Source: Cristatella mucedo
Lineage: Eukaryota; Bryozoa; Phylactolaemata; Cristatellidae
Direction: 5' to 3'
DNA: 53,500 bases
Assembly: GCA_009760855.2 (NCBI GenBank)
Contig: WPIO01000129.1
Coordinates: forward strand, 374,001-427,500
The notes beneath the pieces are model-generated. The model searched no databases, was not told the DNA's origin, and saw only the letters and a list, made by a program, of their open reading frames with translations. Position 1 is the first letter of the stretch, and every line of letters begins with the position of its first letter. Positions 8,393-19,359 of the stretch are shown piece by piece. A program made the translations under genes and the position numbers.

Positions 8393-9545
8393 ATGAGTGA
8401 TTTATTGAAGTGTTAATGATATATTTAAGAGTGTTTAAAGTATTACAAAATCTAGTAAAGCAAGTAAAGAAGGATATGTATTTAATATAACTGGAAATAC
8501 TAATCCTATAAAGACTGACATTGATAAACCAATTTTATTAAGGAATACAAATTGTAAGATATGTTTTAGGAAGTTTGTTGGAACTAACTCTGTTAGAAAT
8601 ATCAAACATACTAATAATACTTTTGTTTAAAGAGTTTCTGGTGGATCAGAACAAACAATAACAGTAAGACCTGGAATCTATTCTGCAATCTCAGAAGATG
8701 TAAATATTTGTATTGTAGATTTGATTAATAGTTCTATTACACGATCAGGTGCAACTACAGATAAATTTGAACTACGTATTGATACTGCTACTTTTAATTC
8801 TTGGATTAAAATGACTGTTGGTTTGACATTTATTGCTAATAAAAATGAGATTAAAATGAGATTAATGGTACCATGTGTAACTCCTAAAGAAATTGTTCAA
8901 AGATCACTTGCTGATATTTCAGGTGAAAGGTCAAATAAAATAAGACTTCACTATAGATTTAGACGTAATAAAAATATTACTATAACCAGTCTTAATTAAG
9001 GTACTAGGTTTACTAAAACACTATCAGTTCAAAATACAATTGATAAAGTTAGATGATTGATTGTTGCAGTTCAAAACTACAATAAATACAATGATTATAT
9101 TGTTAATCCTTGAACATAAAATCACTGTGATATTAAAAGCGTTAGTGTGCTTGCTAATTGATTTAGAGTATATCCTGATGTTTTAAGATCTAGTATACCA
9201 AAACTTGGAAAATGGGCTCCTGAGTACATGGATTTCCCAACATTCGGAAAACAATATCTTGGACTTAGTGAGCTTACTGAACCTGTTGGTGTTACATATC
9301 CTGAGTGGTTATCTCTTGATCCTATTCGTGTTATTGATCTGTAATACAATGATGAGCCTCTTAGAGTAAGGTCACGTTTAGATGTAACTATTGAATTCAA
9401 TACTACTCTTCCTTATGCAACTAATACAATTCTAATTTATTATTTGACTATTTGTGATAATAGTGCTGAATTAACATCTAATGGTAATGAAGCTAACTTT
9501 AGTAGTAGTAAAGGAACGTTTGCTTATGATGGAAAAGATTTTTAA
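8393..9545 (+). pseudogene. Jelly-roll capsid-like protein (candidate major capsid protein)
   Basis: ATG at 8393-8395, one shift near 8410, then a single frame of about 377 codons to a TAA-TAA pair at 9543-9548. Eight internal stops interrupt it (TAA at 8436, 8628, 8997, 9117, 9342; TGA at 9054, 9111, 9159), yet the frame itself is kept. Beta-strand-rich, Asn/Thr/Ile-rich sequence with the order CDIKSV, then a Phe-x-x-Phe-Gly-K-x-Y block, then LRVRSRLDVTIEFN and a hydrophobic C-terminal strand, resembles C-terminal halves of capsid-like proteins I know from animal Polintons. A position downstream of the ATPase fits. Whether it is the major or minor capsid protein needs a structure prediction. 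Length is short for a double jelly roll. Confidence 0.6.
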
Positions 9546-10335
9546 TAATATTACAATTTCTAAATATAATGTAAAAAAATTCATGTAAGGTTCAGAAGAG
9601 TGGAAAAGAGCTATGTCATAAAATATTGGTGGATCTGAGGTATATTCTGTTTTAGGAAATGATATGATGTTTAGCGCACAAATAGATTATGATATAGAAT
9701 TAATTGCAAATAGAAAACTAAAAAAATATATTGCTAATAACTCATCTATAAGATTTCCGCAAATGTTGTTTGGAAAGGTACTTGAACCTATTGTAAATGT
9801 AAAGCGCCTAGAGAGAGATTGAGTTCTCTGAGGGCGCTTTATCAAGTGAATTATTATTATTATTATTATTGCTGCTAAATTTCTAGAAATGAAACTAGAT
9901 AGAAAGATTAAAAATTCAAATGAATGCTTTACTAATGACGGAGTTTATCGTTTTTCTAAAGATGAAATAATAGATGAAAATACATTGATTAAGATAAAAA
10001 AAATGTATATGGTCAAGGAGTATTGTTGAAGATTTTATTCCAAAACAATATTTAACACAGTGTTTACTTGGATTACATGTATTAAAATTAAGTAGATGCT
10101 TTTATTCAGAGTTTAAAATATTTGTTAAGGGTTTGAATTGCGATGAAAAACCTCTTGATTATATAGCTGCTGGTACTGTTAGAGTTTCTAATAATTATGA
10201 CTGTGACATGCCAATTAGACAACCACTATTTATATTTTTGCTCAAAGATGAGAAATACTATGATTTTTGAATTTGATATAATTTCTGATTATGGTAGTTT
10301 TTCAAATAGAAAAGTTTTGGTTATGATATAAAATA
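9528..10335 (+). pseudogene. YqaJ-like exonuclease/recombinase, split by LINE tail
   Basis: ATG 9528-9530 overlaps the end of the capsid-like gene. The N-terminus has the YqaJ hallmark GSEEW followed by a GGSE turn, then FGKVLEPI at about 9767-9792, the conserved helix before the nuclease core. After the inserted LINE tail (9795-9870) the core continues: a NDG turn, a strand LIKIKK where an E-x-K metal-binding motif is expected (the Glu appears as Lys), and a YLTQCLLGL helix typical of the family's Y..Q block. TAA stops at 9586-9588 and 9619-9621 and a frameshift near 10015 break it. YqaJ-type enzymes resect DNA ends in phages and large viruses. The downstream end is uncertain. Confidence 0.65.
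9795..9870 (+). mobile_element. Solo 3' tail of LINE A inside the exonuclease gene
   Basis: About 76 bases nearly identical to 1527-1609: AAATGTAAAGCGCC, a palindromic GAGGGCGCTTTATC segment and a (TTA)n tail. It interrupts coding sense of the YqaJ-like gene, so it inserted after the element arrived. Extreme 5' truncation is typical of aborted LINE insertion. Confidence 0.85.
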
Positions 10336-10339
10336 TTAA

Positions 10340-10456
10340 ATAAAAAAGTAGAAATACAGGTTATCGAGGAAGAAGATTATGGAAGATTTGCAAGAATTGT
10401 TCCAATAGTTAGAGAAATTCTAGAAAGAATTAAAGTATTGATATACAATTATATAG
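10340..10456 (+). pseudogene. Short basic/acidic coding-like segment
   Basis: Between the exonuclease relic and the fibre gene, the frame starting at about 10347 reads KVEIQVIEEEDYGRF and continues open, with alternating charge and helix-like composition, up to the start of the next gene. It may be the end of the exonuclease gene in a shifted frame or a separate small gene. No family recognised. Confidence 0.25.
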
Positions 10457-11320
10457 ATGAGCACACAGTTTAGTTCAAGTGATTATGCTTTAAAAGTTAA
10501 TGGATATATTCTATCAGACCTCAATGCAAATGGAAATACAGTTGTGAATTTAGCTGACCCTATTAACGATAGTGATGCAGTAACAAAATCTTATGCAGAT
10601 ACTAATTGTATTGTTAATTCTGGAACATCACTTAATCTTGCTGGTAAAAGCATTACAAATCTTGGAGCTGGTGTTAATATTACTTATGGTGTAAATGTTA
10701 GTCTAATAAATAATTATGTTAAAAAATCAGGTGATATAATGACACGAGATTTTAAACATGAATAGCTATGCTATAACATCTACTTATCGGAATTCAGGTA
10801 ATGGAAATCCAACAGTGTTAAACGATTATTACTGCGTTACTTATGGAAGAATGAAACGAGATTTTTAACTGAAAGAACTTCCTTCAACAGCAAACATAAA
10901 TATAGGGGGAAATTCAATAACAAACGTTTCAGGTCCTGTTAATCCTAGTGATGTTGCAACACAGAATTATGTAGATAAAACAGTTAAAAAATATGCGAAG
11001 TAATATCAATCTCAATGAACCCTAAAGCATTGAAATCAATTATAAATCTATCAGCATCTTATTCATGGACAAATAAAATATCTCCACCTATAATTATATT
11101 AGGTGTTATGGTTTTTGCAGCATATAATTGTGTATTTCCAAGACCCAGTAGTGATACAACTGTTTTATCTGGTGAAATAAGAGCTATAAATACTTCTCCG
11201 AGTGGAGGTGTTGACTTAAAGTATTATGCATATTTTACTACATTGCCAACTGATTATTACTTCATATACAATCATGGAAATTTAAAGGTAAACCTCTTGG
11301 TCAGTTACGTAGACTCCTGA
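10457..11320 (+). pseudogene. Tail-fibre-like repeat protein 3
   Basis: Starts at ATG 10457-10459. The first 50 residues contain a perfect fibre-type unit: DLNANGNTVVNLADPINDSD followed by a TKSYAD turn. A further degenerate unit and a third, SITNVSGPVNPSDVATQNYVD-like, occur at about 10908-10980 after frame changes near 10765. TAG at 10763-10765 and TAA stops near 10866 and 11000 interrupt it. The C-terminal 100 residues (11015-11320) are a separate open frame rich in Ser, Tyr and hydrophobic residues, possibly the globular tip. It is the plus-strand counterpart of the two minus-strand fibre genes at the other end. The fibre role is inferred from phage proteins with the same repeat. Confidence 0.6.
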
Positions 11321-11337
11321 GAAATATAAATGAACAA

Positions 11338-11758
11338 CTAACTTAACTCTTTTAACTTAGTTACTTTACGTTTACCTATAACTAGTGGGATTAGTTTTGA
11401 AATAACACAAATAGCTTCATGGCCTAAACAATGATGTAAACATGAAGTAGTGCAACATCCTTGTTTAAGTGTTTCTTGACTGAAGAATATAATTTAGTTG
11501 ATCTTTCTTTTTTAAATGCATTAGAATTTATGTAACAATACGAACAAATTATACTTGTATCATTACGCATAAGACTAGAGTCTAATTCTGTTTCATTCAT
11601 ATCTAGATCACAGAAATCACAACGAATTTCCTACGTTTGTTTTGGTCTCTTTATTTTTGGTGGTTTACAGTAAGGATGACCTGATTCAAGGTAATTTATT
11701 TCACTAAATTTATTTAAGCATATATCACAAAATATTTCCAGTCTCTATAGAATGTCAT
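11338..11758 (-). pseudogene. Cys-rich, putative zinc-binding protein
   Basis: ATG at 11756-11758, TAG at 11338-11340. Three cysteine clusters are visible: CDIC plus a His/Cys pair, CDFC with a later CSYC, and a C-terminal GCCTTSC with HH and C nearby. Spacing suggests two zinc ribbons or a RING-like fold. A frameshift near 11735, a TAG near 11633 and a frameshift near 11450 break the gene. The tail is basic (GKRKVTKLKEL). It lies between the fibre gene and the integrase, divergent from the integrase. I cannot name the family; DNA binding or transcription control is a guess from the zinc motifs. Confidence 0.45.
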
Positions 11759-11779
11759 TTTGAAGTCTAAATAAAAGAA

Positions 11780-12625
11780 AAAAAGAAGGTCAACTCAATC
11801 CTGACTCAGATATAAGTCAAGTATTCAAACCAAGACCTAAGAATATTCCACAAGGTTTCTTTAATATTGTTGAACCTAATAAAAGTCAGCAAGTAGATAT
11901 TTTCTATAAACCAAATGATTTTGGATATAAATATGCTTTTTGAGTGTTATTGATGTTGCTAGTAGATATAAAGATTCGATACCACTTAAAACAAAGTCTT
12001 CTAAAGAAGTAACACAAGCAATAATAGATATTTATAGTAAAGGACCTTTAGAATTGCCAAAGAAGATAACAGTAGATCCAGGATCACAGTTTAAAGGAGA
12101 GTTTGTTAAAGAAATTAAAAGACACGAAACACGTTATAGAAGGTACTAGTAAAAAGAGTGTTCCATTAGTTGAAAGAATGAATAGACCAGTAGCTGAGAG
12201 AGAATTTATTGCACAATATGAAAAAAGAAATAGAAAGTATCAATAAAGGAGATTATACTAGAAATAAAGAGTCGATTTATAATTTACCAAAGATAATTTT
12301 GATTATCTAAATAATAGTATTGCAAAAGCAACTGGTGAAAAACCTTTTAAAGCAATAAAAAAAGAAACAGTAACTAAAGAAACCAAAATACAATAGAAAA
12401 GTAGGAGAACAAGAAAAGTTGTTATAACTAGGAACAACTGTTGGATATTTATTAGAACCAGGTGAAGGAGAAGACGAAAAAAGAAGAGCTACAGATCCAA
12501 TATGGAGTTTAACTAAACATACTATTGATGGAATAATGGTATTGCAAGAACAACCAGTTCGCTTTGGGGTAAATGATGTTAAAGGAAGTTTCGTTAGAGA
12601 AGAGCTGCAAGTGACTAAGATTTTG
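11780..12625 (+). pseudogene. Polinton integrase (rve/DDE family)
   Basis: Inserts the element into host DNA. The core has all three catalytic positions: Asp in QVDI (GAT 11896-11898), Asp in TVDPGSQF (GAT 12075-12077) and Glu in LVERMNR (GAA 12172-12174). SVIDVASRYKDSIPLKTK between the first two is typical of Polinton integrases. The C-terminal domain is recognisable from RRATDPIWSL (about 12485-12514) to FVREELQV (about 12590-12612). Frameshifts near 11940, 12125, 12290 and 12400 and several stops make it non-functional. The N-terminal zinc-binding region is missing or unrecognisable. It is close to the right end, as in other Polintons. Confidence 0.85.
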
Positions 12626-12986
12626 ATTCACCTGTATTTTCTAATGGATCAACTAGTATTTCATTAAATTCTTCCTTAGTTAGTTTATCATCATCTAAGA
12701 TTGCTTGAAGAGTAGATCTCTTTCTTTTATCAATTTGTGATATTGTACTTTCAACTGATATTAACACTGTTGCCAGCCCACCTAAAACAGTTACTACATG
12801 AGAAAGTTCGTCATATTGTGGAACATAGGTGCTTGTAATAGTAATTGAAAGAGTTGATAAAATAATTGTAAATGGAAAACGATATCGAATACGTATTAAT
12901 TTAATTAAACAATGTATTACTCTTTCGTTTTCTAAAAATATTCGATTGTATTTATCGTTACCAAATTTTGTTCTTAGATCTGACAT
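12615..12986 (-). CDS. Two-transmembrane protein, intact
   Basis: A 123-codon frame from ATG 12984-12986 to TAG 12615-12617, convergent with the integrase. A basic N-terminal third (RIRYRF) is followed by two hydrophobic segments (FTIILSTLSITIT and VVTVLGGLATVLISV) separated by a short acidic loop, then a charged C-terminus. This 2TM-plus-cytosolic-tail layout recalls small SLATT-type membrane proteins, but I cannot make that assignment from sequence alone. It has no stop or frameshift, in contrast to the integrase next to it. It is the last gene before the right boundary. Confidence 0.6.
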   Translation of the reverse strand: MSDLRTKFGNDKYNRIFLENERVIHCLIKLIRIRYRFPFTIILSTLSITITSTYVPQYDELSHVVTVLGGLATVLISVESTISQIDKRKRSTLQAILDDDKLTKEEFNEILVDPLENTGESKS

Positions 12987-13056
12987 GATTTTCCTATATT
13001 ATTTTGCAAATAAAAATGCTTACTCTTATATAGTCGTATCAAGTTGAAACAACTGC

Positions 13057-13240
13057 AAGTAGTTGGTAAATGAATGGAATGGAGATTAGGGTCTCGAGAA
13101 TGATGGCAGCCATTAAATAAATCGGACGACGAGAAACGATCGAGCATTAGCGAGATTGCTTATCGGAGGACGGTTTATTTAATTGATGACGTAATTCGAA
13201 TGAGCCCTAGGCTCCATTCCATTCATTTACATACTACTGG
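13057..13240. repeat. 184-bp palindromic foldback/MITE-like repeat at the Polinton boundary
   Basis: The two halves are reverse complements: GTAAATGAATGGAATGGAG at about 13066-13084 pairs with its complement at 13212-13230, and the inner arm ATTAAATAAA (13112-13121) pairs with TTTATTTAAT (13174-13183). The pairing includes AGTAGT at the outer edge. The centre is near 13148. No clear target duplication flanks it. It is either a MITE inserted next to the Polinton or part of the element's end. Confidence 0.8.
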
Positions 13241-13894
13241 GAGGAAGATAAGCAATAAAGATAAAAGGAATCAAGAAGGCTATTCTTGCCTCGATTGTGG
13301 TGAAATTGGTCGTTTTCGAAGACACTGTCTACATCTAATTCGGTGTCAGAAAGATATCACCAGTTTGAGGGTCGGGAAAAGATTAGCTATATGAGGCTAT
13401 TCATCGATTGATCGATTCATCAATTGAACCATAATGAAAAGCAACTCGGGCTTTGCCAGCTGGCAGCCCAGCAAGTGCCAACACGAATCCAATAGCCGTC
13501 GCTACTGCCTCTAAGGCAATGATGCATCTCAAACTTTGTGAACTGCAATAAATCTGATCCAAGTGACACATTAAGTGTAGGCAAACAGCCAACTACGCTC
13601 CCTCAATGAGAATTAATATCCTCCTTTTTTACTGAGTTCTGCTGTAAGTGCCTCTTTTTACTAACACTTGCATTCCCCATGATGCCTGCCATTGCCATGA
13701 ATGCTTCACCCTTCCTGCCGTGAAAATTATCGTTGCCGGCTGGATCTCATCACGCTACGTCGGCCCAAACTCAAAGCAGGAGATAAAGTGATCCAATGAT
13801 GAGCACTCACATACCAAGCCCACTTGCAGCTAAACTACTGGCAGTTGGATTGGTTAGAGGCGGCAGCTTGAGAGCCTGGAATCGAAGTGGAGCA

Positions 13895-13897
13895 GAG

Positions 13898-13971
<74 letters not shown>
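13895..13971 (+). repeat. (GA)n microsatellite
   Basis: About 35 GA units, nearly perfect after a short GATA start. Confidence 0.95.
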
Positions 13972-13976
<5 letters not shown>

Positions 13977-14744
13977 AGGTGACATTAAAAGAGCTGTGCT
14001 TGTCAGAATCCAGCAGTTCAGATGTGCTGCACTGTGAATACTGAAATACTCTTTTTATTTTGAGGTATTTTGCCTATTCTGTTTCTCAGTTAGGCATGGA
14101 AACAGTAGAGAGCAAGGTCGCATTTTGCCGATTCATTTTTCTTCGCATAGGAACCACGTGCAAAATAGGTTACTTTTAGCAGACCTCTTGCTCTCAAAGT
14201 TCATTCATCATCTTATGCATTGCATTGTAACTATTTTCTTTAGCAAGAAAATATCCGAACTTGGCAAAGATTTGTCACTATGCAAACAAACACCAGATCT
14301 TTTTTAGTTTGTTTGAATTTGTTACAGCACACAATAAATGCAATGTGTTCATTCCTAAGATCAAAGAACTATTTTTGTTTGCCCATACCCGTGCGAGCTT
14401 AAGCCCATCAGAAAATCATGGAAAATGTCTGTGTTGCATTGAAATGCTGACCAGAGTGTTCGAAGATCTGGTGTTAAGCACATTATAGCTGGTGAGCCAA
14501 CCTAGTGTTGAATAAAGACTCCACACCAAGACCGAAGTATTAAAGTGCTCAAATCAAACTTTCAATCTAGCTTGTTTCTTACCTTGACATCATCAAGGCG
14601 TCTCCAAAGCTCTGAGAAGCTACTCTGGAGCTCTCTTCGGCTTCTTCGTCAGTCTCTTCCTCTTGTAGAGTTGGTCATGTGCGACGGTCGAGTTAAATTC
14701 TGGCAATGTGGCATGTATGGCTTCCAGTACATAAATAAATAAAC

Positions 14745-14915
14745 ATTTGCTGATTTAACAGCCTCATTCTTATAGCTGCAGAAGAGCCTTAACGGCTACC
14801 GCCACCGCTTGTAGTTGGCAATACAGGATCACCCACTGCAGGATTCAAACCCATGATCTGAGTTGTGAACTTCGAGCACCTTCCCTTTAGGGCTATTATG
14901 GCCCAGTAATCCCAT
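14745..14915 (-). mobile_element. tRNA-derived SINE, minus strand
   Basis: Reverse complement has the SINE B-box region (here GGATTCAAACCC read on the plus strand), the conserved GGCAATACAGGATCACCC block and the AGAAGAGCC tail module found in the copies at 24960 and 51085. Moderately diverged. Confidence 0.65.
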
Positions 14916-16704
14916 CATAGCTTAATAGCTAAATCATCAGCATTCGCCAAAGCAGCCACATCCCTTGTTGGACAGATGTGGTGCAGTTTAAAATTTCTTC
15001 GAGTACTAAACTTCTATAGTACTAATAATTTCCATCCACACAAAACCGGCTGGTGTCGGCTTAGATTTAATGGCAATGCTGGGCACAGCAGTCACAGCAA
15101 GTATGAAGAATATTGGCCCATAAAAGTGTGCTAAAGAAAGCTCACTCTGAGCTCGGCCTTGCTTGCATGCGTGAATTCTTTAGTCGCACTGTTTTCTCCA
15201 ACCCCAGCAATGCATCGCATGCAATTAATAAGCCAGTGACTGAAGTGTGCTCACTAAAATTAGCTTGCTTGCACCAACCTACCTATCAGGCCTCCTCGCT
15301 GCTCCCGCATCACGTGCTCGTGCATCATGTTCTTCTCTACTTCACATGATCTGGACGTTCCTTATGCCAACTAAAAATTCTTTAGTGATTGGGCATTCAG
15401 CTCGTATGCACTAAAACTCTGGAGCTCAGCTAGAATCAGCCACAGCCTGCGCTGACTCGGAGTAATTAAAGTCGGTGCTAAAGACACTTCGGTAAAGACA
15501 CTCAGCTTTCCCTGTATCCAAGGGAATTTATTTATTGTTCTATGGGCTATGAATGCTAACGTGTGAATGAATCAGCATGTGTTACTAATCAGGGGTCGTA
15601 TCATCTTGACAAGCCGCCCCCCCAGTGGTCTTCTTCCAGCTTTTTTCTACTATTTAAAAATTTTTATTATAGCATTTCTTACTATTTTATGCTTTATTTT
15701 ATTTTATATTTTTTACTATTTTATATTTTATATTTTCTTGTTTTGATAGCTGCGTACTTCTGCAACGTTGCCAAAGTACGATACAAATATTAGCTAAAAA
15801 TTAACTTTTGGTTATTGCTGCTCTTACAGCAAGTTTTAAAGGGCCTTGATGAACATTTACTTATTCACTCCAAGTATGCCGTAGAAAAGACCTATAGTAG
15901 TTAATTTTATCATTGTCAATTTACTAGTGGTAATAACATTTTTCAAGCTGAATTTTAGCCCATAGTACATACAGGATGACTAATGTCGAAGAAGCACATG
16001 TAACAGGAAACAGTTGGTTTATCACGACGTGTCGTCATGGCAGACACCTCAAGGCATTCGGTTACACAGAAACTGAAGGCAAAGTTGCTGAAGGACTCGG
16101 TGTTGGCCGGAGAGGGCACATCAAATGATAAGAGATAGAGTAGAGGTGGGATTAGAAGGGCAAGCCTAATAATGGGAACTTGGAAAGGCGAGTTAGAGGA
16201 ATGAGCAGTCCAGCTAGATAACACTGAGCAAATGAACCGAACAGAAGTGAATGCCACGATGCCAGAGTCGATGTCCTGCTTTCGTGTGAGGGGTCAACAC
16301 AGGTGAGACGCAAATAAATATTTAAAATAGCGAAGTTGGGCATCTTCAACTTTTCCTGCAATCAAGCCTAACCTCCGAGTTTTGCACCACTGTACGTGTG
16401 CTGTTTCACTGGCAGGAAGATCTGTATGGAGAGAGTTGCATGCTCAGACTATATATCACAAATGCCTCGTCTAACTTGGTTGTGACACACTTATCAAGCA
16501 TGCCAGAATTTTTATGCAATATCACGTTACTGAACATGGTCAAACTTGACTGTTGAGCTTATGGCATTGAAAGGTCATTATTTTGTAAAGATACAGACAG
16601 TAACTTCGGGATAGACTCAGCACGATCTAATTTTGAGGGCGATATTTTCAAGTATCAAAGTGACATTGAATGTTAAATTTAAATATGCCAATAACTATTA
16701 GGAT

Positions 16705-16845
16705 GGTTAGCCCTGGATTGATCTAGAGGTCAAGGTACATATCTTTGACGACCGAGGTCGTGGGCTCGAGCCCTTCGTCACATGTGGAGCTTCTTGGTAG
16801 AGGAGAATCACTTCTCTTAGTGCGCTCTACATTTGAATTATATTT
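16705..16845 (+). mobile_element. tRNA-derived SINE-like fragment
   Basis: Contains GACCGAGGTCGTGGGCTCGAGCCC, close to the tRNA-like B-box region of the better copies, but the downstream body (CTTCTTGGTAGAGG) differs, so it may be a related subfamily. Confidence 0.4.
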
Positions 16846-19359
16846 TTAACTTGTCGGTATTCAGATTGTCTTTAACTGCAGCTCAATTTCTTTTTGGTCC
16901 ATGAATGCCTTGACATTTTTAATGTGCATAGAAATTACTAGCTTAAATATCTCTTGTTAGGTTTGTGCAGACGATGTGAAGTAAAGCACATAAAAAGCTA
17001 CGTGACCGTATGTTGTCCGTAGGCTGATCGTAGGCAAGAAGCTTTGCATCATCATGTGCAGGCATTGAAAAATTACAAAGTTAAACATATCGCAGAGCTT
17101 ACTTACTAGGCTAGCAAAATTGTAGATAAGACAATAGCTCAACTTTTTCAGTAGTAAAATAGAGATGACTGAAGAAAGAACCTTGATATATTGCTACGCA
17201 CTATGAAAGATTCTGAGTGCTGCACGAAAGCATACTGTAGCACATACTACAAACGACCTTGCAATGCAATCGTGCGGTACCGTACCTGGCTTAGCTGCAT
17301 GCTTTTTGAAAATTGTGCGCCCTAAATAAGAGATTCGAGATAAATCAAATCTAAAATACTAAGCCGGTGATTACTAAACGTTGAAATTACATTTATCTCA
17401 TAATATACTATATTTTATGCGCTGTGTACTGGAGTTATTTATCGCCGTGCTTACTCGGGCAGCTTTCATTGTGCCTTTTTCTTACTTAACTGAGAATAGG
17501 ATCTCTCTTCGGATTTCAGTCAAATGCTCTGCAAAGAATAATATAATAATAATAATAATAATGATAATAAGCTCAAGCTTTGTATACTCTCTTAACGAAC
17601 TCAATTGCCTTCCTAAAAAATCGCATGCGTTGTTGCTGACCATGAAAGTAACTGTTCTTGTAGCACTTAACTACTAAAGCCAACTTACCAATAAATTGCA
17701 GGTAGAAATTTTTCAAGAAAGGCATCTTTCCAGCATCATTCTCCAAACAAGCTGCCATACTCTTGTAAACGTTGCTAGCATGTTAATTTAAGCAGAGACT
17801 TAGAGCACTCTTTAACGACTGCATGTACATCGCGACCGTCAGAAGTGCTGATTTAAGTTTAATCTCTCCTTTTCAAATTCCTTGCAGCTTGCACTGCCGC
17901 AACTAAAAATAACTTGATTGTGCTAAATAACGACACGATAAACTTTAACAGTTAGTCATCAGTCACAAAGTTGAAAAGCCATCCCTCATAACCGGCTCTC
18001 CACTAGTTTCAGGGTGTATCTGGCTATCCTGTTCAGAAGCGATCTGTTTTTAGCAATGGTGCCACAACCAAGTCAGCCTATGCATTTGTGACATCATATT
18101 CAGGTTCCTTTAGCTCTCTCCTCGCAGGTCTTTCTGCTAGTAAACTTCAAGATTTCAGATTATGTGAAAGCCGGCAGCTTAAATTCGTCCTGCTGCTGCT
18201 TCTAATTGTAAATTAAAAGAAAATAGGAAAGCTTGTGGAGTTACTTAAGTACTCTACACCCACTATTTATTCCTCAGATTTCATAATTATTTAATTGCCG
18301 TGCCGTCGTGCCAAAACTAAGTATCTTTTAGTGTAACAACGGTTGCGATGTCGACCTTCTGACATCTTTTTAGTTCAAACATGGATATCAAGAAAGGCCA
18401 CAGATTCAATACTCTGCATTAGTAAAATTTGCAAAATCACTGAATGTATACAAGACACGTTTTTAAATTGATTTATCTAGAACAAATAATATGATAACAA
18501 AAACGACAATCATAAATAATGACATAGTATGAAGTTCAAAGATGCCCGAGGACATACATTAAGATACTTCACTAACCGAAATGAGATATTATATAATAGT
18601 AATAATAATAATAAATGTGTGTACCACCCTCAGAGAACTGAATCTCTATAAATGCTGGTGCTCGGTTGTTACGCAAGCAGAGCTGAGCACACCTTTCTGG
18701 TTTCATGTTGATCTATCCAGTATTGGCTTATTTATCAAATATACAAGGAATGAAGCTACACTTTAGAGAATTTTTTCGAAAGTCATAGGATGTTCTTCAA
18801 CAAGCTAAAAAAGTCTACCTCGAAGCTTCGATTTAAAAAAAGCTGGAATGCTAGTCACATATGATGCAGAGATCAGTAAGTTTTCATTTGTAGACATACT
18901 ACCCCCGGTTAACTTCTGAGTGATGCACAGTCAGCTTAATTATTGTTTTCAATGCTTTCTTTGTATTTGTATGTCCTCGAAACTAGAGACTGTATTTTTA
19001 GCATGCTTTTCTTTCAAAGCGGACCTAAAAAAAACATCAGTTTTAGTTAAATCTGTCGACCAATTTCTGATTACCTACCTTTATTTTAATTGTTCTGGCT
19101 AAGCAGCTTTGCTCATCAAGTCAACCTTGCCTTCTTCGTTTTGTGCATTTTGTTCTCTTACTCTTCAATCCACTCTTTCACAGAATAAATTTAGAGAGGG
19201 ATCAATATTCAATTTTTTATAATCTTCAGATAGATTTTATTTGTGCTGCAAGCTGCATTCATGAATTTGTAACTTCCTTTGTTCTTCTACGTGTACTATG
19301 GCACACTAGTTAGTACCATTTATGTCCATATGCCTTGGCAGCTTGTAGAAGTGGTTATC

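Larger units (their letters stand above)
1..13056. mobile_element. Decayed Polinton/Maverick (adintovirus-like) DNA element, left end outside window
   Basis: This AT-rich block carries the diagnostic Polinton gene set: an rve-family integrase near one end, an FtsK/HerA packaging ATPase, an adenain-like protease and a jelly-roll capsid-like protein, plus accessory genes on both strands. It stops near 13,056, where composition becomes host-like and a palindromic repeat begins. Polinton family knowledge predicts a protein-primed DNA polymerase B towards the other end; none is visible, so it may lie left of base 1 or be lost. Most genes have in-frame stops or frameshifts, and several key catalytic residues are replaced, so this copy is very probably dead. 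Two LINE insertions postdate it. Terminal inverted repeats and a target duplication cannot be tested with only one end in view. Confidence 0.9.

Noticed and set aside
1829-10335. Element-wide alternative genetic code (TAA as Gln, TGA as Trp)
   Set aside because: Attractive in the capsid-like frame, but the ATPase, HNH and zinc-ribbon frames use only standard codons, several genes end at TAA, and many true frameshifts occur elsewhere; transition-biased decay explains it more simply.
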